DNA from: an uncultured Eubacterium sp. | Lineage (GTDB): Bacteria > Bacillota > Clostridia > Peptostreptococcales > Anaerovoracaceae | Length of the DNA: 6,669 nucleotides | Reading direction: 5' to 3' | Assembly: GCA_947367725.1 (NCBI GenBank) | Contig: CANBFZ010000103.1 | Location: 1 to 6,669, forward strand | Shown: one piece after another, positions 1 to 5,995 of the stretch | Layout: each line of letters opens with the position of its first letter | How positions within the stretch are numbered: position 1 is the stretch's first letter | The notes under the pieces: generated by a model | The model's database searches: none | The model's input: the letters and a program-made list of their open reading frames with translations, nothing else | What the model was told of the DNA's origin: nothing | Program-made: the position numbers and the translations under genes

Positions 1-41
1 CAGTTTTTTTGTACATGCTCTTGTAAAGTTTTAAATAATGC

Positions 42-70
42 TTGCATAATTATGAAAATACTGGTATAAT
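42..70 (+). promoter_or_regulatory. Sigma-A promoter of carAB
   Basis: The -35 element TTGCAT (42-47) is separated by exactly 17 bp from a perfect TATAAT (65-70). TGG just before the -10 (62-64) supplies an extended -10 element. Transcription should start near position 77, giving a leader of about 59 nt before carA. That is too short for a PyrR-type antiterminator/terminator pair, and none is visible. A weaker alternative, TTGTAA (21-26) with CATAAT (45-50) at 18 bp spacing, lies just upstream. Confidence 0.85.
43..56. promoter_or_regulatory. Putative ArgR operator (ARG box) in the car promoter
   Basis: TGCATAATTATGAA is an inverted repeat with a single mismatch in 14 bp (perfect form TGCATAATTATGCA) and a perfect 10-bp core, CATAATTATG. 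It overlaps the -35 and the spacer, where a bound repressor would block RNA polymerase. AT-rich 14-18 bp palindromes of this kind are known targets of the arginine repressor ArgR/AhrC, and carAB is a classic ArgR target. A much weaker similarity sits about 20 bp downstream over the -10 (63-76). The assignment is inferred from pattern and context; an AT-rich palindrome could also arise by chance. Confidence 0.45.
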
Positions 71-125
71 TTTCCGTTAGAACGTAATAGAACAAGCAGG
101 AAAGCACAGTATTTAGCACAAGTAC

Positions 126-132
126 AGGAGGG
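126..132 (+). promoter_or_regulatory. Ribosome binding site of carA
   Basis: AGGAGGG ends three bases before the ATG at 136. It is a near-perfect Shine-Dalgarno sequence at slightly short spacing and fixes the carA start. Confidence 0.85.
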
Positions 133-135
133 CAG

Positions 136-1236
136 ATGAAAGGACTTATTTACTTAGAAGATGGAAGCTTTTATAAAGGAGAAGGGTTTGGCGCCAGCGC
201 GACTCATGTAGGAGAGTTGGTTTTTAATACCGCAATGACGGGATATCAAAAGACACTGACAGACCCATCCTACAGCGGGCAGATGATCGTGATGACTTAT
301 CCGCTTCTTGGAAACTATGGGGTCAATGCGGAGGACTACGAATCAGAGAAAATTCATGCGCTGGGCGCAGTGTGCCAGGATCTATGTATGAAGCCCAGCA
401 ATCACCGCAGCATAAAAACCATAGACCAGTGGTTTTGCGAACAGGATGTTCCTGGCGTATATGGAGTGGATACCAGGGAAATTACCAGAAAGCTGAGAAA
501 GACTGGCAGTCAGAAATGCGTGATTACCACAGAGGATGTTTCTATCAGTGAAATTAAAAAATTGGCGGAGGAAACAGCACTTTCTACCGATCAGATGAAG
601 ACAGCAGGCGTAAAAGAAATCACGGAGTGGAATACACCGGACAGTGATTTTCATGTTGCCGTACTGGATCTGGGTGTAAAGCGCAGCATCCTGAAAGAAC
701 TGGCAGCAAGAGGCTGCAGTATGACCATCTATCCTTACGACACCAAGGCGAAGACGATTTTAGCCGCAAAGCCAGACGGCGTTTTTCTGACCAATGGTCC
801 AGGAGATCCGGCACAGGCAGAAGAAGCAGTGACCGTCATCGAAAAACTGATAACCAATAGTAATTATGAATCAGACTTGATGCCAATTTTCGGCATCTGC
901 ATGGGGCATCAGCTGATTGCTTTAGCAAGCGGCGGCAAAACTTACAAAATGCAGTACGGACATCGTGGCTGCAATCACGGCGTGTTTGACAAGAATATCG
1001 GAAGGAGCTACATCACGAGTCAGAATCACGGCTACGCAGTGCAGCCGGAAAGCATTGTCTTAAAGGGACTAGAAGTGACCCATCTGAATTTGAACGACGG
1101 CAGCGTGGAGGGCATGTCCCATCTGTCCAAACCAGTCTTTTCTGTGCAATTTCATCCAGAATCTAATCCGGGACCCAATGATACCGGATATTTATTTGAT
1201 CAGTTCATCGACTTAATGAAAGGGGGAAGACTGTAA
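136..1236 (+). CDS. carA: Carbamoyl phosphate synthetase small (glutaminase) subunit CarA
   Basis: CarA hydrolyses glutamine and channels the ammonia to CarB for carbamoyl phosphate synthesis, the shared precursor of arginine and pyrimidines, in the cytoplasm. The 366-residue product is normal for the family (E. coli is about 380). Residues 1 to about 150 form the CarA-specific N-terminal domain, with the recognisable NTAMTGYQKTLTDPSY stretch at 31-46 and GVYGVDTREITRKLR at 107-121. Residues from about 172 form a class I glutamine amidotransferase domain: LTNGPGDP (218-225), nucleophile elbow GICMGHQ with Cys255, and FHPESNPGP with His340 and Glu342. The triad is complete. The usually glycine-rich GHRGGNH-type loop reads GHRGCNH (275-281), a minor variant. 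The gene overlaps carB by one base, so the two are translated from one message. The start is supported by AGGAGG. The name pyrAA would apply if the enzyme proved pyrimidine-specific. Confidence 0.97.
   Translation: MKGLIYLEDGSFYKGEGFGASATHVGELVFNTAMTGYQKTLTDPSYSGQMIVMTYPLLGNYGVNAEDYESEKIHALGAVCQDLCMKPSNHRSIKTIDQWFCEQDVPGVYGVDTREITRKLRKTGSQKCVITTEDVSISEIKKLAEETALSTDQMKTAGVKEITEWNTPDSDFHVAVLDLGVKRSILKELAARGCSMTIYPYDTKAKTILAAKPDGVFLTNGPGDPAQAEEAVTVIEKLITNSNYESDLMPIFGICMGHQLIALASGGKTYKMQYGHRGCNHGVFDKNIGRSYITSQNHGYAVQPESIVLKGLEVTHLNLNDGSVEGMSHLSKPVFSVQFHPESNPGPNDTGYLFDQFIDLMKGGRL
1221..1226 (+). promoter_or_regulatory. Ribosome binding site of carB inside the carA end
   Basis: AGGGGG lies nine bases before the carB ATG at 1236, within the last codons of carA. 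The carA stop and carB start share one base (TAATG), the usual arrangement for translational coupling and equal subunit production. Confidence 0.75.
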
Positions 1237-4200
1237 TGCCTAGAGATTTTACCTTAAAGAAAGTTTTAATTATCGGTTCCGGCCCGATTATTATTGGACA
1301 AGCAGCAGAGTTTGACTATGCCGGCACGCAGGCCTGCAAAGCCATCAGCGAGGAGGGCATTGAGACAATCCTCATCAACAGTAATCCGGCAACCATTATG
1401 ACCGATCAGGGCATCGCTGATAAAGTGTATTTGCAGCCTATCACAGAAGAAGCCGTAGAGCAGATTCTGGAAAAGGAAAGACCGCAGGGCGTGCTGGCAG
1501 GATTCGGCGGTCAGACCGGACTTAACCTTGCTATGGCGCTGGACGAAAAGGGGATTTTCGAGAAATACGGCGCTAAGCTGCTTGGCGTCAACAAAGACAG
1601 CATTCACAAGGCGGAAGACAGAGAAGCCTTCAAAGCCCTCATGCTGCAGACAGGGCATCCCATTCCGCCAAGCACTATCGCAACCAGCTTGGAAGAATGT
1701 CAAACTTTTGTAGAGGAAATCGGTTATCCGGTGATCATCAGACCGGCTTATACCCTGGGTGGAACAGGCGGCGGCATTGCCCATGACGACGAAGAACTGG
1801 AACATTTCTGTCAGCTTGGGATCGAGAAAAGCGCGATCGGACAGATTTTGCTGGAAAAGTCGGTAGCAGGCTGGAAAGAAGTAGAGTATGAGGTCATCCG
1901 AGACGGAAAGAATAACTGCATCATCATCTGCAGTATGGAAAATCTGGATCCGGTTGGCGTGCACACCGGCGATAGCATCGTCGTTGCGCCGACACAGACT
2001 TTGACCGACGGCCAGTATCAGATGCTGCGAGATGCCTCTCTATCTATTATTAGAAGCCTGGAAATCGAAGGCGGTTGTAACGTGCAGTTTGCACTCAATC
2101 CAGACAAGGACGAATATATTGTCATTGAGGTGAACCCGCGGGTGAGCCGTTCTTCTGCACTTGCATCCAAAGCAGCCGGCTATCCTATCGCGAAAATTGC
2201 TGCCAAAATTGCCATCGGTTATAGCCTGGATGAATTGAAGAATTATGTAACAGAAAGCTCCAGCGCTTGTTTTGAGCCGGCGCTTGACTATTGTGTCGTA
2301 AAATTTCCGAAGTGGCCATTTGATAAATTCCGCACTGCGTCAAGAAAGCTGGGCACACAGATGAAAGCCACCGGAGAAATCATGGCAATTGACAGAAATT
2401 TTGAAAGCGCGCTCTTAAAGGCGATTGCCTCTTTGGAAACGGAAGGTACGGGCTTACGTGTACCGTATGTGACGGGGCTTTCTGATAGCCGCCTCATGGA
2501 AAAACTCCTTGCCTGCGACGATGAGCGGATTTTCTGCATTGCGGAAGCGTTCCGCCGGGGACTTGCCGGCGTGGAAGACATCTTTGCACTGACGAAAATT
2601 GACCGCTGGTTCCTGTATAAAATAGAAGGCATTGTACAGATGGAGAAAATGCTGCAGACGGAAGAAGTCACTGCAGATTTGATTCGCGAGGCAGAGCAGC
2701 GCGGCTTTACAGACGATGAAATTTTGGACCTGACCGGCATGGCGCGAGAAGTGCTGCAGGACATCAGACTGTACCACGACATCTATCCGGTGTATAAAGT
2801 AGTAGATACCTGCGCAGGAGAATTTGACGCAGTCACGCCGTACTACTATTCCAGCTATGGTGGGGAAAATGAAAGCGTAAAGAGTACCCATGAAAAAATT
2901 CTGGTTGTCGGCTCCGGTCCCATTCGGATCGGTCAGGGCATTGAATTTGACTACTGCTGTGTGCAAGGCGTTTGGGCGCTGAAAGAACTGGGCTATGAGT
3001 CCATTATCATCAATAACAATCCGGAAACCGTCAGCACCGATTTTGATACGGCAGATAAACTGTATTTTGAACCTTTGCACACAGACGATGTGATGAACGT
3101 CATCAAGCAAGAGCGACCAGAGGGCGTCATTTTGCAGTTCGGCGGACAGACTTCTCTAAATCTTGCCTCAAAGCTGGCGGCGCGGAGCATTAAAATTCTT
3201 GGTACACAGAATCAATATATTGACTTGGCAGAAGACCGGGAAAAATTTTCCAATCTGCTGGACCTCTTAGATATTGCGGCGCCAAAAGGTTGCGCGGTGC
3301 GCAACCAGGAGGAAGCCTTTGAGGCGGTAGAACGTCTGGGCTATCCTCTCGTCGTGCGTCCGTCCTTTGTAATCGGTGGCAGAGCGATGCAGGTAGTCTA
3401 TTCAGATGCGGAGTTGCAAACCTATTTGAAAGAAGCGGTCAAGCTTTCTCATGAACACCCGGTGCTCATCGATAAGTATGTAGAGGGCAAAGAAATCGAA
3501 GTCGACGCTGTGGCAGACGGTGAAGATGTATTGATTCCGGGGATTATGGAGCACATCGAGAGAACCGGCGTCCATTCCGGCGACAGCTGTACCGTATATC
3601 CGGCTTATTCACTGCCGAAGGAGGTGATAGACGATCTGCTTTCCGCGACGAAGCGCATCTGTCGCGCGCTGCACATCGTTGGCCTTGTCAATATACAGTA
3701 TGTGTGGGACGGCACGAAAATTTACGTCATCGAAGTGAATCCGCGGGCGTCGAGAACGGTGCCGATTCTCAGCAAGGTAACCAAAGTGCCGATGGTAAAA
3801 CTGGCAGTGGCGGTAATGACCGGAAGCAGGCTGGCTGATCTGGGCTATGGGGTGGATTTGTATCCGCCGCAGAATTACTTTGCCGTAAAAGTGCCGGTAT
3901 TTTCCGATGCCAAGCTGACCGATGTGGACGTGGCGGTAGGCCCTGAAATGAAGTCTACGGGAGAAGTACTGGGCATGGATGCGAGTCTTGATCAGGCGAT
4001 TTATAAAGGGTTCCTTGGCACAGGCATGGAAATTCCTACTGGCGGCGGGGTGTTTGTTTCTCTAAAGGATCACGATAAAACGGAAGAAAGTGCGGCAGTC
4101 ATCAGAGACTATAAGCAGATGGGATTCAGCCTTTATGCCTCTGCGGGTACGGCGGCATTCCTGCAGAAGCATGGAATTCTATCCGAAGTGACCGATTACA

Positions 4201-4412
4201 GTACAGTGCTTTCGAAGATTGGGGAAGAGATCCAAATCGTCATCAACACCCCAAAGGCGATTAACAAAATTGGCGCGGACACATTCCCGATTCGGCGTGC
4301 AGCGATTGAGCATGGTTTGCCGGTGCTGACCTGTATGGATACAGCTTGGGCATTTGCAAAAGCGGTGAAACAGAAACAGGAAGGCGCACAGCTGACATAC
4401 GAAGCGCTGTAA
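1236..4412 (+). CDS. carB: Carbamoyl phosphate synthetase large subunit CarB
   Basis: CarB makes carbamoyl phosphate from bicarbonate, ammonia delivered by CarA, and two ATP. The 1058 residues match the family length (E. coli 1073) and show the duplicated architecture. The N-terminal carboxyphosphate half (1 to about 400) has GSGPIIIGQAAEFDYAG (14-30), RPAYTLGGTGGG (169-180), Glu215, His243 and metal ligands Glu298/Asn300 in EVNPR. An oligomerisation domain follows (about 400-550). The carbamoyl phosphate half (about 553-935) repeats the motifs as GSGPIRIGQGIEFDY (559-573), RPSFVIGGRAM (708-718) and EVNPRASR with Glu833/Asn835. The C-terminal MGS-like allosteric domain (about 936-1058) is recognisable (DHDK, ASAGTA, VINTP) but divergent: the position of E. 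coli Lys993 appears to be Asp987, the following Gly-Arg-Pro loop is missing, and ornithine ligands Glu892 and Thr1042 correspond to Val886 and Met1034. Catalysis should be intact; allosteric control is probably altered. Confidence 0.97.
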   Translation: MPRDFTLKKVLIIGSGPIIIGQAAEFDYAGTQACKAISEEGIETILINSNPATIMTDQGIADKVYLQPITEEAVEQILEKERPQGVLAGFGGQTGLNLAMALDEKGIFEKYGAKLLGVNKDSIHKAEDREAFKALMLQTGHPIPPSTIATSLEECQTFVEEIGYPVIIRPAYTLGGTGGGIAHDDEELEHFCQLGIEKSAIGQILLEKSVAGWKEVEYEVIRDGKNNCIIICSMENLDPVGVHTGDSIVVAPTQTLTDGQYQMLRDASLSIIRSLEIEGGCNVQFALNPDKDEYIVIEVNPRVSRSSALASKAAGYPIAKIAAKIAIGYSLDELKNYVTESSSACFEPALDYCVVKFPKWPFDKFRTASRKLGTQMKATGEIMAIDRNFESALLKAIASLETEGTGLRVPYVTGLSDSRLMEKLLACDDERIFCIAEAFRRGLAGVEDIFALTKIDRWFLYKIEGIVQMEKMLQTEEVTADLIREAEQRGFTDDEILDLTGMAREVLQDIRLYHDIYPVYKVVDTCAGEFDAVTPYYYSSYGGENESVKSTHEKILVVGSGPIRIGQGIEFDYCCVQGVWALKELGYESIIINNNPETVSTDFDTADKLYFEPLHTDDVMNVIKQERPEGVILQFGGQTSLNLASKLAARSIKILGTQNQYIDLAEDREKFSNLLDLLDIAAPKGCAVRNQEEAFEAVERLGYPLVVRPSFVIGGRAMQVVYSDAELQTYLKEAVKLSHEHPVLIDKYVEGKEIEVDAVADGEDVLIPGIMEHIERTGVHSGDSCTVYPAYSLPKEVIDDLLSATKRICRALHIVGLVNIQYVWDGTKIYVIEVNPRASRTVPILSKVTKVPMVKLAVAVMTGSRLADLGYGVDLYPPQNYFAVKVPVFSDAKLTDVDVAVGPEMKSTGEVLGMDASLDQAIYKGFLGTGMEIPTGGGVFVSLKDHDKTEESAAVIRDYKQMGFSLYASAGTAAFLQKHGILSEVTDYSTVLSKIGEEIQIVINTPKAINKIGADTFPIRRAAIEHGLPVLTCMDTAWAFAKAVKQKQEGAQLTYEAL

Positions 4413-4421
4413 TTGATAAAA

Positions 4422-4466
4422 ATAAACATGGGAGGCTGTATCATTTTGAAACAGTCTCTTGTTTAT
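4422..4466 (+). promoter_or_regulatory. Long imperfect stem-loop after carB
   Basis: ATAAACA (4422-4428) pairs perfectly with TGTTTAT (4460-4466). After a two-base bulge (TG, 4429-4430), GGAGGCTGT (4431-4439) pairs with ACAGTCTCT (4451-4459) using two G-U pairs. The result is a 16-bp stem with an 11-nt loop, starting 10 bases after the carB stop. No T-run follows, so it is not a standard intrinsic terminator. It could protect the 3' end of the car message, act as a weak or factor-dependent terminator, or control translation, because the stem contains a GGGAGG ribosome binding site and the loop a TTG codon. The pairing is seen directly; its function is inferred. Confidence 0.55.
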
Positions 4467-4529
4467 GGGCAATTTTCTGAAAAGAACATTGAAAAAACTG
4501 TGGAAAAATGGCATAATAATAAAATATAA
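4446..4529 (+). CDS. Possible 27-residue small protein or leader peptide
   Basis: I do not recognise this product. A TTG codon at 4446 is preceded by GGGAGG (4430-4435) at a spacing of 10 bases and opens a 27-codon frame ending in TAA. The peptide starts MKQSLVYGQFSEKN and continues as a lysine/glutamate-rich, probably helical tail ending in NNKI; there is no membrane segment. An in-frame ATG at 4428 would extend it to 33 residues but has no ribosome binding site. For a real gene: a good ribosome binding site, and protein-like composition in DNA more AT-rich than its neighbours. Against: it is very short, uses TTG, and its second half overlaps the promoter of the next gene. The hairpin at 4422-4466 would bury its ribosome binding site. 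It may also be the remnant of a longer gene. Confidence 0.35.
   Translation: MKQSLVYGQFSEKNIEKTVEKWHNNKI
4489..4517 (+). promoter_or_regulatory. Sigma-A promoter of the transporter/kinase unit
   Basis: TTGAAA (4489-4494) and CATAAT (4512-4517) are spaced 17 bp apart, with TGG (4509-4511) forming an extended -10 element. This is the same layout as the carAB promoter. Transcription would start near 4524, leaving a leader of roughly 68 nt that carries the hairpin described at 4551-4588. It indicates that the transporter and kinase genes can be transcribed separately from carAB. Confidence 0.65.
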
Positions 4530-4540
4530 CATAATACTAA

Positions 4541-4548
4541 AGAAAGGA
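4541..4548 (+). promoter_or_regulatory. Ribosome binding site far upstream of the transporter start
   Basis: AGAAAGGA is identical to the ribosome binding site of the downstream kinase-like gene (5981-5988). It lies 43 bases from the transporter ATG at 4592 but only two bases from an ATG at 4551. No Shine-Dalgarno sequence is present immediately before 4592, so this site must serve the small upstream ORF, the transporter by way of the intervening hairpin, or both. Confidence 0.6.
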
Positions 4549-4550
4549 AT

Positions 4551-4588
4551 ATGCGTAAACCGCGCGACATAGAAGCAGCGCGGCGCAT
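4551..4588 (+). promoter_or_regulatory. Bulged GC-rich hairpin just before the transporter start
   Basis: ATGCG (4551-4555) pairs with CGCAT (4584-4588), and CCGCGC (4560-4565) pairs with GCGCGG (4578-4583). This gives 11 Watson-Crick pairs, a four-base bulge TAAA (4556-4559) and a 12-nt loop. The hairpin starts two bases after the AGAAAGGA site and ends three bases before the transporter ATG. Looping it out would leave an effective ribosome binding site spacing of five bases. Structure-assisted initiation of this kind is known for some phage T4 genes, such as gene 25. There is no T-run after it, so it is not a terminator. Confidence 0.6.
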
Positions 4589-4595
4589 GAAATGA
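4551..4595 (+). CDS. Arginine-rich 14-residue upstream ORF, coupled to the transporter
   Basis: The frame encodes MRKPRDIEAARRMK. Four of its 14 residues are arginine (codons CGT, CGC, CGG, CGC) and two are lysine. Its TGA stop overlaps the transporter ATG as ATGA (4592-4595), the classic geometry for translational coupling by reinitiation, and the transporter has no close ribosome binding site of its own. The ribosome binding site of this ORF (AGAAAGGA) is only two bases from its ATG, which is suboptimal. It could be a leader peptide that senses translation. Alternatively the frame may be incidental to an RNA hairpin, since GC-rich stem sequence automatically yields CGN codons. No homology is recognised. 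Confidence 0.4.
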   Translation: MRKPRDIEAARRMK

Positions 4596-5968
4596 AAATG
4601 GAGATATTGGCACCGATTTTGGCGGTATTGATTTTTGTGGGCATGTTTGTCATGATTGTCCTGGAAAAATTTGAACGTCATTACATTACGTTAGTTAGCG
4701 GCGCACTGGTTTTAGTACTGGTCTTTGGTATTTGTATGCGGGATATGGACGCTGTGCTGCAAACCCTGAGTCTGGATAGCATGTTTGAGTCGGGTTTCTG
4801 GATTGGAGAAGGCGAAGAAGGCTCTATGGGAATCAACTGGGCAACGATCATTTTTATTGCAGGAATGATGGTTATGGTAGAAGGTCTTGGAGAAGCGGGA
4901 TTCTTCCACTGGCTTTGTCTGCTTCTTGCCAGAATGGTCAACTATCGTGTGACACCGCTTTTAATTTGTTTTATGTGTATTTCTGCAGGACTTGCCATGT
5001 TTATCGACAGCATTACCGTAGTACTTTTCTTAGCTGCAGTGACTGTGGATTTGGGAAAACTTCTCAAATTTAATCCGATTCCTATGGTCATTGCAGAAAT
5101 TTTCTGTGCTAATCTGGGAGGCGCAGCAACCATGAGCGGAGACCCACCGAATATTATTATAGGAACAGCTTTAGGCTATACTTTTACGGACTTTGCCAGA
5201 AATACAGGACTGATTGTAGCAATCTGCTTTGTTGTTATCGTAGCCTACTTCCTTCTCATATTTAGAAAAGAACTGAAAGCAACCGATTCCATGGATAGAA
5301 GCGGTTTATCCTGTCCGGAGCCGGCAACAGCAATTCACAACAAAAAACTGTTTATCTATGCAGTGGTTATTTTCATTGGCGCTATTGTTCTTCTGGTGAC
5401 CCATGCCCAGACTGGTCTTACTGTTGCCACGATCGGCGTCATTATGGCGGTGGTTACGATACTTGGTATGATCGTGCTGGAAGATAAGAAAAAGACTGTT
5501 GAAGTGCTGAAAAAAGTAGACTATAAGACGCTGCTTTTTTTCATCGGACTATTTGTTTCTGTAGGAGGATTAGAGGAAACAGGCATACTGGAACTGATGG
5601 CGCAGGGCATTATGAATATCTGTCAAGGCAATATCAAGCTGATTTTACTGGTCATTCTACTGCTGTCAGCTGTGTGCAGCGCACTAGTGGACAATATTCC
5701 GTTTGCAGCAACGATGATTCCTGTCATCAAATCTATTTCAGCAGTGCAGGGGATTGATCTGTCTATGCTTGCTTGGACGCTGGCACTTGGCACAGATTTT
5801 GGCGGTAATGCGACCCCGATCGGTGCGTCTGCCAATGTTGTAGGCACGTCTATTGCAGCAAAGGAAGGTCATCCGATTGGATGGGGTACTTACTGCAAGT
5901 ATTGCGTACCAGGGACGATTTTGGTGATCGGTATTTCCCTTTTGTGCTTGTACGCCAGATACTTGTAA
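4592..5968 (+). CDS. ArsB/NhaD/CitMHS-superfamily ion transporter
   Basis: This 458-residue polytopic inner-membrane protein has about 11-12 hydrophobic segments arranged as two related halves. The family signatures are LGGAATMSGDPPNIIIG (175-191), the loop around Asp139 (AMFIDSITVVLFLAAV, 135-150), its second-half counterpart ALVDNIPFAATMIPVI (364-379, Asp367/Asn368), and GTDFGGNATPIGASANVVG (400-418). These place it in the ion transporter superfamily with the arsenite pump subunit ArsB, the NhaD-type Na+/H+ antiporters, the P protein and citrate/sulfate permeases. The substrate cannot be read from sequence, and no arsenic genes are nearby, so arsB is not justified. An acidic glycine-rich loop (GEGEEG, 72-77) precedes the third segment. 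The start at 4592 is the first in-frame ATG (a stop lies at 4556-4558); ATG 4598 is a close alternative. The start lacks a local ribosome binding site. A 27-bp gap to the next gene suggests cotranscription. Confidence 0.9.
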   Translation: MKMEILAPILAVLIFVGMFVMIVLEKFERHYITLVSGALVLVLVFGICMRDMDAVLQTLSLDSMFESGFWIGEGEEGSMGINWATIIFIAGMMVMVEGLGEAGFFHWLCLLLARMVNYRVTPLLICFMCISAGLAMFIDSITVVLFLAAVTVDLGKLLKFNPIPMVIAEIFCANLGGAATMSGDPPNIIIGTALGYTFTDFARNTGLIVAICFVVIVAYFLLIFRKELKATDSMDRSGLSCPEPATAIHNKKLFIYAVVIFIGAIVLLVTHAQTGLTVATIGVIMAVVTILGMIVLEDKKKTVEVLKKVDYKTLLFFIGLFVSVGGLEETGILELMAQGIMNICQGNIKLILLVILLLSAVCSALVDNIPFAATMIPVIKSISAVQGIDLSMLAWTLALGTDFGGNATPIGASANVVGTSIAAKEGHPIGWGTYCKYCVPGTILVIGISLLCLYARYL

Positions 5969-5980
5969 ATCCAAATAGAC

Positions 5981-5988
5981 AGAAAGGA
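5981..5988 (+). promoter_or_regulatory. Ribosome binding site of the kinase-like gene
   Basis: AGAAAGGA lies seven bases before the ATG at 5996, a standard spacing. It is identical to the displaced site at 4541-4548, which supports the latter being a genuine ribosome binding site. Confidence 0.8.
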
Positions 5989-5995
5989 TTCTTCT

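Noticed and set aside
1..10. T-run (4-10) as the tail of an upstream terminator
   Set aside because: The hairpin that should precede it would lie outside the window, so it cannot be supported.
71..135. Riboswitch or PyrR attenuator in the carA leader
   Set aside because: The leader is only about 59 nt and contains no competing stem-loops, T-run or PyrR-binding-loop motif that I can see.
1266..1964. Long reverse-strand open frame (232 codons) opposite carB
   Set aside because: It lies entirely antisense to highly conserved carB sequence, shows no recognisable domain and has no ribosome binding site that I can support. It is a by-product of carB codon use.
2288..3110. Overlapping reverse-strand open frames opposite carB
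   Set aside because: They are antisense to conserved catalytic motifs of carB, overlap each other in different frames, and have low-complexity, non-protein-like composition.
4422..4466. Intrinsic terminator for carAB
   Set aside because: The stem is long, but the bases after it (GGGCAATTTT) give no T-run directly following the hairpin, so I list it only as a structured element of uncertain role.
4179..4613. Reverse-strand open frame spanning the carB end and the intergenic region
   Set aside because: The product is rich in Phe, His and Cys, runs through promoter and hairpin sequence, and overlaps carB antisense. No start signal supports it.
4592..5968. Arsenite efflux pump ArsB
   Set aside because: The superfamily motifs fit, but no arsR, arsA or arsC is adjacent and ArsB specificity cannot be told from these motifs. 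A neutral superfamily name is safer.
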